Shown here piece after piece: positions 25,815 to 33,800 of a stretch of 64,000 nucleotides of DNA (position 1 is the first letter of the stretch; each line of letters starts with the position of its first letter). The stretch spans positions 112,280 to 176,279 of the forward strand of contig JAYFRF010000010.1 in NCBI GenBank assembly GCA_034926225.1. Reading direction: 5' to 3'. Position numbers and translations under genes: made by a program. The stretch is from JAAZKA01 sp034926225. GTDB taxonomy: Bacteria; Bacillota; Clostridia; Oscillospirales; QAMX01. The notes below the pieces were generated by a model, which had not been told where the DNA came from, did no database searches, and was given only the letters and a program-made list of their open reading frames with translations.

Positions 25815-27596
25815 ATGAAAGAGTTTAACCGTACCGATTACGCGGGTGCCCTGCGCGCTTGTGATGTGGGCCGCACCGTTACCGTCTGTGGCTGGGTACA
25901 GCGCGCGCGCCGTCTGGGGGGCTTAACCTTTGTGACCCTGCGCGACCGTACGGGTCTTTTACAGCTTAATTTCAACGCCGAACGCGACGCTGCGCTCTCC
26001 GAGCTTGCGGGTACTCTCCGCACCGAGTTCGTGATCGGCGCGACCGGCGTCGTCACCCATCGCGGCGAATCCGCCGTCAATCACGAAATGCCTACGGGCG
26101 AGATCGAGCTGTATGTGACGGCCCTGAAAGTCTTCACCCGTGCCGAGACGACCCCCTTCGAGATCCTCGACGATACCGACTGTGCGGAAAACCTTCGCTT
26201 AAAGTACCGCTACCTCGATCTGCGCCGCCAGAGGCTTCAAAATACCATCGCACTGCGCCACCGCGTCGCCGCGATTGCCCGCAGCTATTTCTACGACAAC
26301 GGCTTCCTCGAAATTGAGACCCCGGTCCTGACGAAATCCACTCCCGAGGGCGCGCGCGATTATCTCGTCCCCTCCCGCGTCCATCCGGGCAAGTTTTACG
26401 CGCTCCCGCAGTCTCCGCAGCAGTATAAGCAGCTTTTGATGTTATCCGGCTTCGACCGCTATATCCAGATTGTCAAGTGCTTCCGCGATGAAGACCTCCG
26501 CGCCGACCGTCAGCCGGAGTTTACCCAGATCGACCTGGAAATGAGCTTTGTCGACGAGGAAGACGTCCGCGCCGTTAACGAGGGCTTCCTAAAAAAGCTT
26601 TTCAAGGAAGTGCGCGGCATCGATCTCGAGCTGCCCTTACAGTGCATGCCGTGGAAGGAAGCCATGGAACGCTTCGGTTCCGATAAGCCTGATCTGCGCT
26701 TTGGCATGGAGCTTTGTAATATCACCGATCTCGTCGGGGGCTGCGGCTTCAAGGTCTTCACCGATGCTGCCGAGACGGGCGGCGTTCGCTTGATCAACGT
26801 CGACGGCGGCGCGAAAATGCCCCGTAAGGAGATCGATTCCCTCGTGGAATTCGTCAAGACCTACCGCGCCAAGGGACTTGCGTGGATCAAGGTCAACGAA
26901 GACGGCCTCCAGTCAAGCTTTTCGAAGTTCATGAAGCCCGAGGAGCTTTCCGCGATTGCAACTCGTGCGAATGCCAAGGCGGGCGACCTGCTCTTAATTG
27001 TAGCCGACCCCAAAGACTTGATCGTCATGACCGCCCTCGGCGCGCTCCGTATCGAATGCGCGAAGAGGCTTGACCGGATCCCAAAGGATACGTACAAGCT
27101 TCTCTGGGTCACCGATTTCCCGATGTTCGAATGGTCGGAAGAGGATCAACGCTTTACGGCGATGCACCACCCCTTTACCGCGCCTAAGGACGAGGATATG
27201 GCGCTTCTTGACACGGATCGCGCACACTGCCGGGCCAAAGCCTACGACATCGTAATCAACGGATACGAAGCCGGCGGCGGCTCCATCCGTATCCACGACC
27301 CCGAGGTGCAGGAGCGTATGTTCCAGGCCTTGGGCTTTACCAAAGAGGAGGCCGAAGAGCGTTTCGGCCACCTGATCAACGCTTTCCGCTACGGTGCACC
27401 GCCGCACGGCGGTATGGCCTACGGCCTCGACCGTCTCGTTATGCTCATGGCCGGTACCGATAACATCCGCGACGTCATCGCTTTCCCCAAGATTCAGACC
27501 GCGGCCGAGCTGATGATGAATTCTCCCGACGTTGTCGAACAAAAACAGCTGGATGAGCTTTCCATCGCAATCAATATCCGGTCCGATGAGGTATGA
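25815..27596 (+). CDS. aspS: Aspartate--tRNA ligase
   Basis: A 593-residue protein of the bacterial AspRS type. The N-terminal OB anticodon-binding domain has VTVCGWVQRARRLGGLTF. The class II core has FRDEDLRADRQPEFTQIDLE (motif 2). A GAD-type insertion spans about 300-400. Motif 3 is HGGMAYGLDRLVMLM near the C-terminus. Length is normal. AAAGGAC is the likely Shine-Dalgarno. It sits 27 nt after hisS and overlaps the queT-like gene by 11 nt. Confidence 0.97.
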   Translation: MKEFNRTDYAGALRACDVGRTVTVCGWVQRARRLGGLTFVTLRDRTGLLQLNFNAERDAALSELAGTLRTEFVIGATGVVTHRGESAVNHEMPTGEIELYVTALKVFTRAETTPFEILDDTDCAENLRLKYRYLDLRRQRLQNTIALRHRVAAIARSYFYDNGFLEIETPVLTKSTPEGARDYLVPSRVHPGKFYALPQSPQQYKQLLMLSGFDRYIQIVKCFRDEDLRADRQPEFTQIDLEMSFVDEEDVRAVNEGFLKKLFKEVRGIDLELPLQCMPWKEAMERFGSDKPDLRFGMELCNITDLVGGCGFKVFTDAAETGGVRLINVDGGAKMPRKEIDSLVEFVKTYRAKGLAWIKVNEDGLQSSFSKFMKPEELSAIATRANAKAGDLLLIVADPKDLIVMTALGALRIECAKRLDRIPKDTYKLLWVTDFPMFEWSEEDQRFTAMHHPFTAPKDEDMALLDTDRAHCRAKAYDIVINGYEAGGGSIRIHDPEVQERMFQALGFTKEEAEERFGHLINAFRYGAPPHGGMAYGLDRLVMLMAGTDNIRDVIAFPKIQTAAELMMNSPDVVEQKQLDELSIAINIRSDEV

Positions 27597-28089
27597 TTTT
27601 TCAGGACGAACGAATGCCGTCAGAGCGATTGCTATGCAGGGGATGATCGCGGCCATTTACGTCGCGCTCACACTGCTTTTACAGCCGATATCCTTCGGAA
27701 CCCTCCAGTGCCGCGTTTCCGAAGCCATGACCGTCCTGCCGTTTCTCTCACCGATAACGGCGGTCGGACTGACGGTCGGCTGCCTGATTTCCAATCTGAT
27801 CGGAGGCGCGGGGATTCTCGATGTCGTCTTCGGGACGCTCGCGACCCTTGCGGCAGGGCTCCTGACCGCGAGGATGCCCAATAAATGGCTGGCGCCGCTT
27901 CCGCCGGTGTTGATCAACGCCGCGGTGATCGGTGCGGTGCTGACACTCGTCAGTGTTCCGCTGGAGAGCTTTTTTCCGACCTTCTGGATTTTTGCCGGAG
28001 AGGTCGGGCTCGGGCAAGTCGGCGCGTGCTATGTGCTGGGATTGCCGCTATTGGCTGCCGCGAAACGTTCTAAACTGTTTGACAAGTAA
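27586..28089 (+). CDS. QueT-family ECF transporter substrate-binding membrane protein
   Basis: A 167-residue, five- to six-helix membrane protein. FGTLQCRVSEAMTVLPFLSP followed by VGLTVGCLISNLIGGAGILDVVFG is the QueT pattern. QueT proteins are S-components that bind a queuosine precursor and work with a shared energy-coupling module, which is not in this window. The start at 27586 (MRYDFSGRTNA) overlaps the end of aspS. Placement after two tRNA synthetases fits a tRNA-modification precursor, but the substrate is inferred. Confidence 0.82.
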   Translation: MRYDFSGRTNAVRAIAMQGMIAAIYVALTLLLQPISFGTLQCRVSEAMTVLPFLSPITAVGLTVGCLISNLIGGAGILDVVFGTLATLAAGLLTARMPNKWLAPLPPVLINAAVIGAVLTLVSVPLESFFPTFWIFAGEVGLGQVGACYVLGLPLLAAAKRSKLFDK

Positions 28090-28119
28090 ATCGGTAACGT
28101 CCGGACAAAGGAGGGTCTT

Positions 28120-28989
28120 ATGCGTATTAAGAAAGCCGTCATTCCTGCCGCGGGGCTCGGCACACGCATGCTTCCCGAAACCAAAACCATTCCCAAAGAA
28201 ATGCTCCCCATCGGCGACCGCCCCTCTATCCAATACATCGTCGAGGAAGCCGTCGCCGCCGGGATCGAAGATATTCTGATCATCACCAACCGCTCCAAAG
28301 CCGCGATGGAGGACTATTTCGATTACCATCCCGAGCTTGAGGAGCGTCTCCTGCGCGCCGGACGCGAGGAGGACGCCGCGCTTGTCCGCCGTACCGCCGA
28401 TATGGCGAACGTCCTCTTCGTCCGCCAGAAGCAGACCCGCGGACTCGGGCACGCCGTGTGGACCGCCCGCCGCTTCGTCGGCAGCGAGCCCTTCGCGGTG
28501 CTTCTGGGCGACGATGTGATGACCGCCGCAAAGCCCGTGATCGGGCAGCTTGACGAGGTCGCCGACGCTGAGGGCTGCTCCGTCGTCGGCGTGCAGGCCG
28601 TGGGGCTGGATGTGATCAGCCAATACTGCTCCCTTGACGTGGAAAGCTATCGCGGCAACGTTTTCCGCGTACATGATATGGTCGAAAAGCCAAAACCCGC
28701 CGAGGTCTTTTCGCCTTATGCCATTCTCGGCCGCTATGTGCTCTCTTCCGATATATTCCCGGTTCTCGAAAACATGACTCCCGGCTACGGCGGTGAAATT
28801 CAGCTTACCGATGCGCTCGCCGTTCTTGCGCGGCGAGGGGAAATGCTTGCTGTCGCCTTCGACGGAAAGCGTTATGACACCGGCTCCCTCGAAGGATACC
28901 TCCAATGTGTGATTGAACTTAGCCTGCAAAATCCGCGCTGCGGGGAAGCCTTGAAAACATACATAAAAGAGCTTGCCCGCACCTTGTAA
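28120..28989 (+). CDS. galU: UTP--glucose-1-phosphate uridylyltransferase
   Basis: A 289-residue nucleotidyltransferase. KAVIPAAGLGTRMLPETKTIPKEM is the N-terminal nucleotide-binding loop (read in two overlapping parts, AAGLGTRMLP and TKTIPKEML). EEAVAAGIEDILIITNR and LGDDVMTAAKP follow, with VEKPKPAEVFSPYAILGRYVL lining the sugar site. It makes UDP-glucose for cell-wall and capsule glycans. AAAGGAGGG lies before the ATG. It is the last gene before the DUF1858 promoter. Confidence 0.95.
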   Translation: MRIKKAVIPAAGLGTRMLPETKTIPKEMLPIGDRPSIQYIVEEAVAAGIEDILIITNRSKAAMEDYFDYHPELEERLLRAGREEDAALVRRTADMANVLFVRQKQTRGLGHAVWTARRFVGSEPFAVLLGDDVMTAAKPVIGQLDEVADAEGCSVVGVQAVGLDVISQYCSLDVESYRGNVFRVHDMVEKPKPAEVFSPYAILGRYVLSSDIFPVLENMTPGYGGEIQLTDALAVLARRGEMLAVAFDGKRYDTGSLEGYLQCVIELSLQNPRCGEALKTYIKELARTL

Positions 28990-29007
28990 ATTGGCGATTA
29001 TTCCCTC

Positions 29008-29036
29008 TTGTAATCTCCACGTTTTCGGTGTATAAT
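29008..29036 (+). promoter_or_regulatory. Promoter for the DUF1858 gene
   Basis: TTGTAA (29008-29013), a 17-nt spacer, TATAAT (29031-29036). Confidence 0.7.
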
Positions 29037-29070
29037 ACAAACATCACCCAATGAACGGAGGTCTTTTCAT

Positions 29071-29268
29071 ATGACTATTACGAAGGACAGCATCATCGGC
29101 GAAGTCCTGGACGCTGATATCGACACCGCAAAGTTTTTCTTTGAAATCGGTATGCACTGCCTCGGATGCCCGGCGTCCCGCGGCGAGACCATCGCCCAGG
29201 CCTGCGCCGTCCATGGCACTGACGCCGACGAGCTTGTTGCCAAGCTCAACGAGCATTTTTCGAAGTAA
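29071..29268 (+). CDS. DUF1858 small protein with CxxC
   Basis: A 65-residue protein matching the DUF1858 / ScdA-N type helical domain: ITKDSIIGEVLDAD, then GMHCLGCPASRGETIAQAC, then a C-terminal helix. The CLGC pair could bind a metal or take part in redox chemistry. Such small proteins are common in anaerobes and related to the N-terminal domain of iron-sulfur repair proteins; no specific role is established. GGAGGT precedes the ATG. Monocistronic, with its own promoter and terminator. Confidence 0.88.
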   Translation: MTITKDSIIGEVLDADIDTAKFFFEIGMHCLGCPASRGETIAQACAVHGTDADELVAKLNEHFSK

Positions 29269-29286
29269 ATCTCATCTTTAGTACAA

Positions 29287-29321
29287 AAACGACGTCGGAA
29301 TTCATATTTCCGGCGTCGTTT
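29287..29321 (+). terminator. Intrinsic terminator after the DUF1858 gene
   Basis: AAACGACGTCGGAA (29287-29300) pairs with TTCCGGCGTCGTTT (29308-29321) with one T-G pair; a short T-rich tail follows. Confidence 0.8.
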
Positions 29322-29354
29322 ATCCTTATTATGGTTAAATGGAGGCTCATTTTT

Positions 29355-30797
29355 ATGAAAGTTCTCCCGCGTGTCCGCATGGGTGAAATCGGTCTCCCCG
29401 CCGCTTCTGCACGCGCCTTCCTGCGTAAGGCTTCCGAATGCGGCCTGCATTCCTTTATGCTCGTCCGCAACGGAAAGGTCGGCGCGGAAGGGTACTGGAA
29501 ACCCTACGCGCCGGGCTATCCCCATATGCTCCACTCCCTGTCGAAGTCCTTTACGTCTACCGCATTCGGCTTTGCCGTGCAGGAAGGGCTTCTTACCCTC
29601 GATGATCGTGTCATTGACTTTTTCCCGGAAAAGCTGCCGTCCGCGCCTTGCGAGAATATGCGGAAGATGCGTATTCGGCATCTGCTGACGATGAACACCG
29701 GCCATACGGTCGAACCGGGCGTGATTGAAGACGGCGGAAACCCCGACTGGGTCGAAAAGTTCCTCCAATCCTACGTCCCGAACGAACCGAGCACAGGATA
29801 CCTCTACAACACCGCGGCTACCTACATGGTATCCGCCATCCTTCAAAAGGTCACCGGTCAGACCGTCTATGACTACCTTCGTCCCCGACTGTTTGATCCG
29901 CTCGGCTTTGGCGAGTTCTGGTGGGATACCTGCCCCAAAGGAATTTCCGCCGGCGGCTTCGGATTAAACCTCCAAACCGAGGATATTGCAAAATTCGGTG
30001 TTTTCCTCTTAAATCGTGGCGCCTTCGACGGAAAGCAGCTCATGGATCCCCAATGGATCAATGCTGCAACCTCCTGGCAGGTGCCCACAGCGAAGACCAA
30101 TACCCCCGACTGGGCCGCCGGCTACGGCTACCAGTTCTGGATGTGCAACCATCCGGCGACCTTCCGCGGCGACGGCGCGTTCGGTCAGCTCTGCGTTGTT
30201 TGCCGTCCGAAAAATGTTGTCTTCGCCTGCACCGGCCAGATCCGCGATTTCCAGGAGATCATGGACGCGCTCTATCAATACCTGATCGACCCCATCACCG
30301 ACGGCACGTTCCCCGATACCGCCGAGGAAGCGGCCTTCCTTACCGATGCAGCCGCACTATCCCTCCCGCTGCCGCAAGGGGAAAAGACCTCCCCCCTCGC
30401 CGCGTCCGTATCCGACCGGCGCTATCAAATCGCGCCGAATCCCTACGGTATGAAGGCTCTTTCTCTGCATTTCGGCGAATCGGATACCGTGACCATTGAA
30501 AACGCCGACGGAACCTTTACGCTGCCCATCGGTTATGGCGAGTTCCTCGACGGCACCACCGCCGCGCCGCCTTGTGCCAATGTCCATGCCGCCTTCTTCC
30601 ATGAGGCGTCCTGTGCCGGAGCGTGGAACGACGGAGAGTACCGTCTGACGGTCGTCTATACCCGTACCTCCACGAACGACCGTATAGCGTTTACCTTCCT
30701 CCCGCACGGCATCCGCTTTACCCTTACGCGCGCCGGGTCCTTCTTCGGCGGTGCCACCGAACTGGCGGGTTACTTGGCGGATGGGGGGCAGTTATGA
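29355..30797 (+). CDS. Serine hydrolase of the beta-lactamase class C family
   Basis: A 480-residue protein. SLSKSFTSTAFGFAVQEG contains the SxxK nucleophile motif, RIRHLLTMNTGH is the usual loop after it, and DYLRPRLFDPLGF is a typical class C segment. A C-terminal beta-rich region of about 120 residues follows. There is no signal peptide, so it is probably a cytoplasmic esterase or peptidase rather than a secreted beta-lactamase. The ATG at 29355 has GGAGG about 10 nt upstream and is preferred to an ATG 8 codons earlier. It overlaps the next gene by 4 nt (ATGA). Confidence 0.85.
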   Translation: MKVLPRVRMGEIGLPAASARAFLRKASECGLHSFMLVRNGKVGAEGYWKPYAPGYPHMLHSLSKSFTSTAFGFAVQEGLLTLDDRVIDFFPEKLPSAPCENMRKMRIRHLLTMNTGHTVEPGVIEDGGNPDWVEKFLQSYVPNEPSTGYLYNTAATYMVSAILQKVTGQTVYDYLRPRLFDPLGFGEFWWDTCPKGISAGGFGLNLQTEDIAKFGVFLLNRGAFDGKQLMDPQWINAATSWQVPTAKTNTPDWAAGYGYQFWMCNHPATFRGDGAFGQLCVVCRPKNVVFACTGQIRDFQEIMDALYQYLIDPITDGTFPDTAEEAAFLTDAAALSLPLPQGEKTSPLAASVSDRRYQIAPNPYGMKALSLHFGESDTVTIENADGTFTLPIGYGEFLDGTTAAPPCANVHAAFFHEASCAGAWNDGEYRLTVVYTRTSTNDRIAFTFLPHGIRFTLTRAGSFFGGATELAGYLADGGQL

Positions 30798-31573
30798 AGA
30801 TTCTTGCGATCGGCGACGTCTGCGGCCCCTGCGGTGTTTCCTGTGTCGAACGCTATCTTCCAAAGGTGCGAGAGGAGCTTGCCTGCGACGCCGTGATTGT
30901 GAACGCGGAGAATGCCGCCGTCTATGGCATCCGCCCCGACGAAGCCCACCGCATCCTGAGCGCCGGTGCGGATGTGCTTACCCTAGGCAATCATACTTTC
31001 AAGCAAAAGGCGATAACCTCGTTTCTGGAGGAATCCAATGCGATCATCCGCCCCGCGAATTATGCGCCCAATCTCCCCGGACAGGGGATGACCTTCTTCC
31101 GGACTCCTGTGGGAGAGCTGGCGGTGATCAATCTTATCGGTCGCTGCGATCTTCCGTTCGGCCCCGAGAGCCCCTTTGCCTCGGCGGATAAGCTGATCCA
31201 AAAGGCCCGCGAACGAACCTCCTTTATCGCCGTCGATTTCCATGCCGAGGCGACCTCCGAAAAGTACGCGATGGCCTATTATCTCGATGGCCGCGTCAGT
31301 GCATTATGGGGGACGCATACGCATGTGCAGACGGCGGATGAGCGTGTTTTCCCCGGCGGGACGGGCTTTTTGTGCGACCTCGGCATGACCGGCGCGCGCG
31401 ATTCCATCATCGGCGTGCGCCCGGATACCTCTGTTTCCTACTTCCTCGGCGACATGCTCACAAGATTTGTCACCGCCGACGGCCCTGCTATGCTTTGCGG
31501 CGCGCTGTTTACGCTGGACGACGCGACGGGCAAATGCGTCGCGGTCGAGCGAGTGCGGTACGACGAGGGCTAA
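30794..31573 (+). CDS. YmdB-type metallophosphoesterase
   Basis: A 259-residue protein of the TIGR00282/YmdB type: KILAIGDVCGPCG, VNAENAAVYGI, LTLGNHTFKQK, FIAVDFHAEATSEK, and LWGTHTHVQTADERVFPGGT. These hold the two-metal ligands. YmdB hydrolyses 2',3'-cyclic nucleotides and affects RNA turnover and community behaviour in Bacillus, where it follows rny; no rny is present here. It is coupled to the serine hydrolase gene by ATGA. The 3' end overlaps the convergent GNAT gene by 4 nt. Confidence 0.9.
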   Translation: MKILAIGDVCGPCGVSCVERYLPKVREELACDAVIVNAENAAVYGIRPDEAHRILSAGADVLTLGNHTFKQKAITSFLEESNAIIRPANYAPNLPGQGMTFFRTPVGELAVINLIGRCDLPFGPESPFASADKLIQKARERTSFIAVDFHAEATSEKYAMAYYLDGRVSALWGTHTHVQTADERVFPGGTGFLCDLGMTGARDSIIGVRPDTSVSYFLGDMLTRFVTADGPAMLCGALFTLDDATGKCVAVERVRYDEG

Positions 31574-32124
31574 GAAAGAAACTCGTGGCGCAGAATTGCG
31601 TATATATTCGAGTCGCCGAAGGTGCCGTCATGCCTTTTGTAGTACTCCTTCATGGTGCCTTCGTATGTCATCCCGCACTTTTGCATGACGCGTCCCGACC
31701 CAGGATTTTCGGTATCATGCTTAGCCATAATGCGATGCATACCGACCTCCGTAAATAAAAACCTCATGACTTTGCGGAGCGCCTCCGCGACGATGCCTTT
31801 CCCCCAGTCATCATAGGCGATGCAGTAGCCGACCTCGCAGTTCTCGTTTTTCTCGCTGATAGTAATGGTACTGATGGAACCGATCAGCCTGCCTTCCGCG
31901 ACGATTCCCCAGTGATAATAATCGTCTCTTTCGTATTCGGGCATCCAGCTTTCCAGCAGCGCTTTTGTATGGGAAACATCGCCGTGGGGCGTCCAGGAAA
32001 GGAATTTGGTCACTCTCGCGTCATTGGTATAATTATCGAACATTGCCTGTGCGTCGCTGGCTTTGAGTTTCCTCAAAACGAGCCTTTCCGTGGTTAATGT
32101 GACCGTCCCTTTGTGCGTCAGCAT
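31570..32124 (-). CDS. GNAT N-acetyltransferase, RimJ/RimL type (copy B)
   Basis: A 184-residue GNAT protein: TERLVLRKLKASDAQAMFDN at the start, GYCIAYDDWGKGIVAEALRK as the acetyl-CoA loop, and HRIMAKHDTENPGSGRVMQK near the C-terminus. This is the RimJ/RimL subgroup, which includes ribosomal-protein acetylases and some antibiotic acetylases. The ATG at 32124 overlaps the upstream gene's stop by 7 nt; an ATG 4 codons earlier is possible. It is the last gene of the methyltransferase-GNAT-GNAT operon under leader control. Confidence 0.87.
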   Translation of the reverse strand: MLTHKGTVTLTTERLVLRKLKASDAQAMFDNYTNDARVTKFLSWTPHGDVSHTKALLESWMPEYERDDYYHWGIVAEGRLIGSISTITISEKNENCEVGYCIAYDDWGKGIVAEALRKVMRFLFTEVGMHRIMAKHDTENPGSGRVMQKCGMTYEGTMKEYYKRHDGTFGDSNIYAILRHEFLS

Positions 32125-32687
32125 AGAGGACTCCATTCCGTTCGTAATATCGCGTAGGACAGCTCGTCGCCGTATGGTTTATCCGAGCCCTTATGAGCCG
32201 GTCTGCCCTCAAGAAACAATCCCTCCCGCCGCATACCGATTTTCTCCATTACGCGATAGGAACCGTAGTTTTCGGCATCACAGTGAGCGATGATGCGATG
32301 CAGCTTGAGTTCTCCGAACCCGAAGTCAAGGAGGGCTCTCCCCATTTCCGTGCCGTATCCTTGTTTCCAGTAAGCTTTGTGCAGAATCCAGCCGATTTCA
32401 GCGGTCTCACCGGAGCTGTATAAACCGCACGCGCCAATCAGCTGCCCGGTCTTTTTGCAAACCGCCGCATATTCAAAATGCGTACACGGCTCCTTCTCCG
32501 CTTCCCGGATGGCCATATCGATAAACCACTGTGTCTGCGCTGTTGTGTTGGGTCCCCAGAGCATGTAGATGATGTTTTCGGTGTTCCCCGCGTAGCTTTG
32601 CACGGCGGTAAGGTCGTCGAGACGGAATTTGCGCAGTATAAGACGTGGTGATTCAAGCGTTTTCATCGCTGAGCCGACGGTAATCAT
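32118..32687 (-). CDS. GNAT N-acetyltransferase, RimJ/RimL type (copy A)
   Basis: A 189-residue GNAT protein: LESPRLILRKFRLDDLTAVQ, then GWILHKAYWKQGYGTEMGRA (acetyl-CoA loop) and HRIIAHCDAENYGSYRVMEK. It is a diverged paralogue of the next gene. The ATG at 32687 has AAGGAG overlapping the stop of the methyltransferase, which fixes the start; the longer upstream reading frame is an artefact. Substrate unknown. An antibiotic or ribosomal target is suggested only by the attenuator in front of the operon. Confidence 0.87.
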   Translation of the reverse strand: MITVGSAMKTLESPRLILRKFRLDDLTAVQSYAGNTENIIYMLWGPNTTAQTQWFIDMAIREAEKEPCTHFEYAAVCKKTGQLIGACGLYSSGETAEIGWILHKAYWKQGYGTEMGRALLDFGFGELKLHRIIAHCDAENYGSYRVMEKIGMRREGLFLEGRPAHKGSDKPYGDELSYAILRTEWSPLC

Positions 32688-32691
32688 ATAG

Positions 32692-33480
32692 TTACTCCTT
32701 TTTAAAAATGTCAAGGCTGTGATGCGTCGCGCCGACAAGATCGGGGCGCTCGCAGATCGAAAAATGATACCGCAGATAAATCTCAAAGGTTTCGTCATCC
32801 ATTGCATCAACCGTCGGCCTCAGATAATTGGTTGCCATATCGGTGCCGACATAGTGTAGGCGGGTCACATGGAAATGCGACAAGAGCGCGTCGATCTCTT
32901 CCTTTCGGCACATCTCGAAAATGAGCGATGGAATAGATGCGCATCGAAAAGTCTGTGGGTCAATCTGCCCGCTTTTGACAGCTTCTTTGATATTCCCCTG
33001 CATAAAACCATATCGAATGACCGTTCCGTCGTTCATGCAGTACGCCGTGAATATAATCCCACCTTTTTTCGTTACGCGCAGGGCTTCGGACAAAGCCGCA
33101 AGCTTATCCTTTTCGCAAAACAGGTGGTACATCGGCCCGAGGACAAGCGTTATGTCATATTGTTCCGCGTCAAGGAAAGATAAGTCTCTCGCGTCGCCCT
33201 GCGTGATACGTACCTGCTCCCCGGCCTGCGTATTGGCATTGAAAACGCCGATGTTATACGGCGTGAGCTCTACCGCGTCTACGGCAAACCCCCTGCGTGC
33301 AAAATAATGAGAATATCTTCCGGTACCCGCGCCGATCTCGAGAATTTTCATGCCCTGTCGGAGGTACTTTTCGATATAGCGGACGGTCGTCAGGAATTCG
33401 ACGCTTCCGTGCCGGGTAAGAAGCCTGTCGTCCTCGCCGCCCCTTGCGTAATACTGTTGCAGATACTCCGTTGTGTCCAT
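32692..33480 (-). CDS. Class I SAM-dependent methyltransferase
   Basis: A 262-residue protein. MKILEIGAGTGRYSHYFARR is the SAM-binding motif I, VDAVELTPYNI the acidic ribose loop, and DITLVLGPMYHLF motif II, with KKGGIIFTAYCM after it. It belongs to the Methyltransf_11/25-like group; the substrate cannot be read from sequence. AAGGAGG lies 9 nt before the ATG at 33480, so the in-frame ATG 6 codons upstream is rejected. It is the first structural gene of the operon, directly downstream of a leader ORF and terminator, which suggests expression is switched on by a translational inhibitor. Confidence 0.88.
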   Translation of the reverse strand: MDTTEYLQQYYARGGEDDRLLTRHGSVEFLTTVRYIEKYLRQGMKILEIGAGTGRYSHYFARRGFAVDAVELTPYNIGVFNANTQAGEQVRITQGDARDLSFLDAEQYDITLVLGPMYHLFCEKDKLAALSEALRVTKKGGIIFTAYCMNDGTVIRYGFMQGNIKEAVKSGQIDPQTFRCASIPSLIFEMCRKEEIDALLSHFHVTRLHYVGTDMATNYLRPTVDAMDDETFEIYLRYHFSICERPDLVGATHHSLDIFKKE

Positions 33481-33499
33481 GTTTTCCTCCTTCCACATA

Positions 33500-33547
33500 C
33501 AAAAAACGCGGTGTAAGCTTCTTCCCCAAAGTAAGCTTACACCGCGT
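33500..33547 (-). terminator. Intrinsic terminator in the 5' leader of the methyltransferase operon (attenuator)
   Basis: A 15-bp perfect inverted repeat, 33533-33547 with 33506-33520, followed on the minus strand by TTTTTT (33505-33500). It lies between a promoter and the methyltransferase Shine-Dalgarno (13 nt before it), 23 nt after the stop of a 36-codon ORF. A terminator placed there must reduce transcription of the operon unless antitermination occurs. Confidence 0.88.
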
Positions 33548-33570
33548 CGTTTTATACGAAAAATATACTC

Positions 33571-33681
33571 CTATATTCCCCGATAAAGGTACGGCAGTAT
33601 AAGCCCGGCCGTGCACCAAATGATGGCAGACGTACCGCGCAGATTTGCGTTATTCGCATGAAAACGTACGCAAAGCTTCAT
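33571..33681 (-). CDS. 36-residue leader peptide of the methyltransferase-acetyltransferase operon
   Basis: A 36-codon ORF on the minus strand, beginning MKLCVRFHANNANLRG and ending LPYLYRGI, with an AAAGGA ribosome site 8 nt before its ATG. It lies 32 nt after a consensus promoter and 23 nt before a terminator hairpin, the layout of ribosome-stalling leaders that control antibiotic-resistance genes. AAGCTT, part of its second and third codons, is also the innermost part of the terminator stem, so alternative pairing is possible. No strong homologue is claimed; the peptide itself is probably of no use beyond regulation. Confidence 0.7.
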   Translation of the reverse strand: MKLCVRFHANNANLRGTSAIIWCTAGLILPYLYRGI

Positions 33682-33712
33682 TGCCGTATTCCTTTCTTTG
33701 GAAATTTTATTT

Positions 33713-33741
33713 AGTATATCACGCCGGAAAGCCTCTGTCAA
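33713..33741 (-). promoter_or_regulatory. Promoter for the leader peptide and methyltransferase operon
   Basis: Minus strand TTGACA (33741-33736), a 17-nt spacer, TATACT (33718-33713): close to consensus at all three elements, directly after the terminator of the aminotransferase gene. Confidence 0.88.
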
Positions 33742-33750
33742 GTAAAAAAT

Positions 33751-33780
33751 CGGAGAATCGCATTTTTGGGCGATTCTCCG
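33751..33780 (-). terminator. Intrinsic terminator after the DegT-type aminotransferase
   Basis: CGGAGAATCGC (33751-33761) pairs with GCGATTCTCCG (33770-33780); the minus-strand transcript continues with ATTTTTTACT. Confidence 0.88.
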
Positions 33781-33800
33781 ATGCTCCGGTTTTTAAAAGG

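Noticed and set aside
28048..29040. A 330-codon open frame on the minus strand opposite galU, and similar long antisense frames at 59096-60109, 7384-8241 and 40958-42181.
   Set aside because: They lie opposite well-recognised genes, have no ribosome site or recognisable motif, and are explained by the GC-rich third positions of the real genes. The frame at 40958-42181 also runs across the TPP riboswitch.
29355..30797. The serine hydrolase as an antibiotic-hydrolysing beta-lactamase.
   Set aside because: There is no signal peptide and the similarity is to the broad class C/esterase family only.
32688..32810. A 41-residue N-terminal extension of the first GNAT gene.
   Set aside because: It lies inside the methyltransferase gene; AAGGAG before the ATG at 32687 and the GNAT start motif fix the shorter form.
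33500..33547. The perfect inverted repeat as the end of a mobile element or a CRISPR repeat.
   Set aside because: Only one copy, no transposase or spacer array nearby, and a T-run on the minus strand make it a standard intrinsic terminator.
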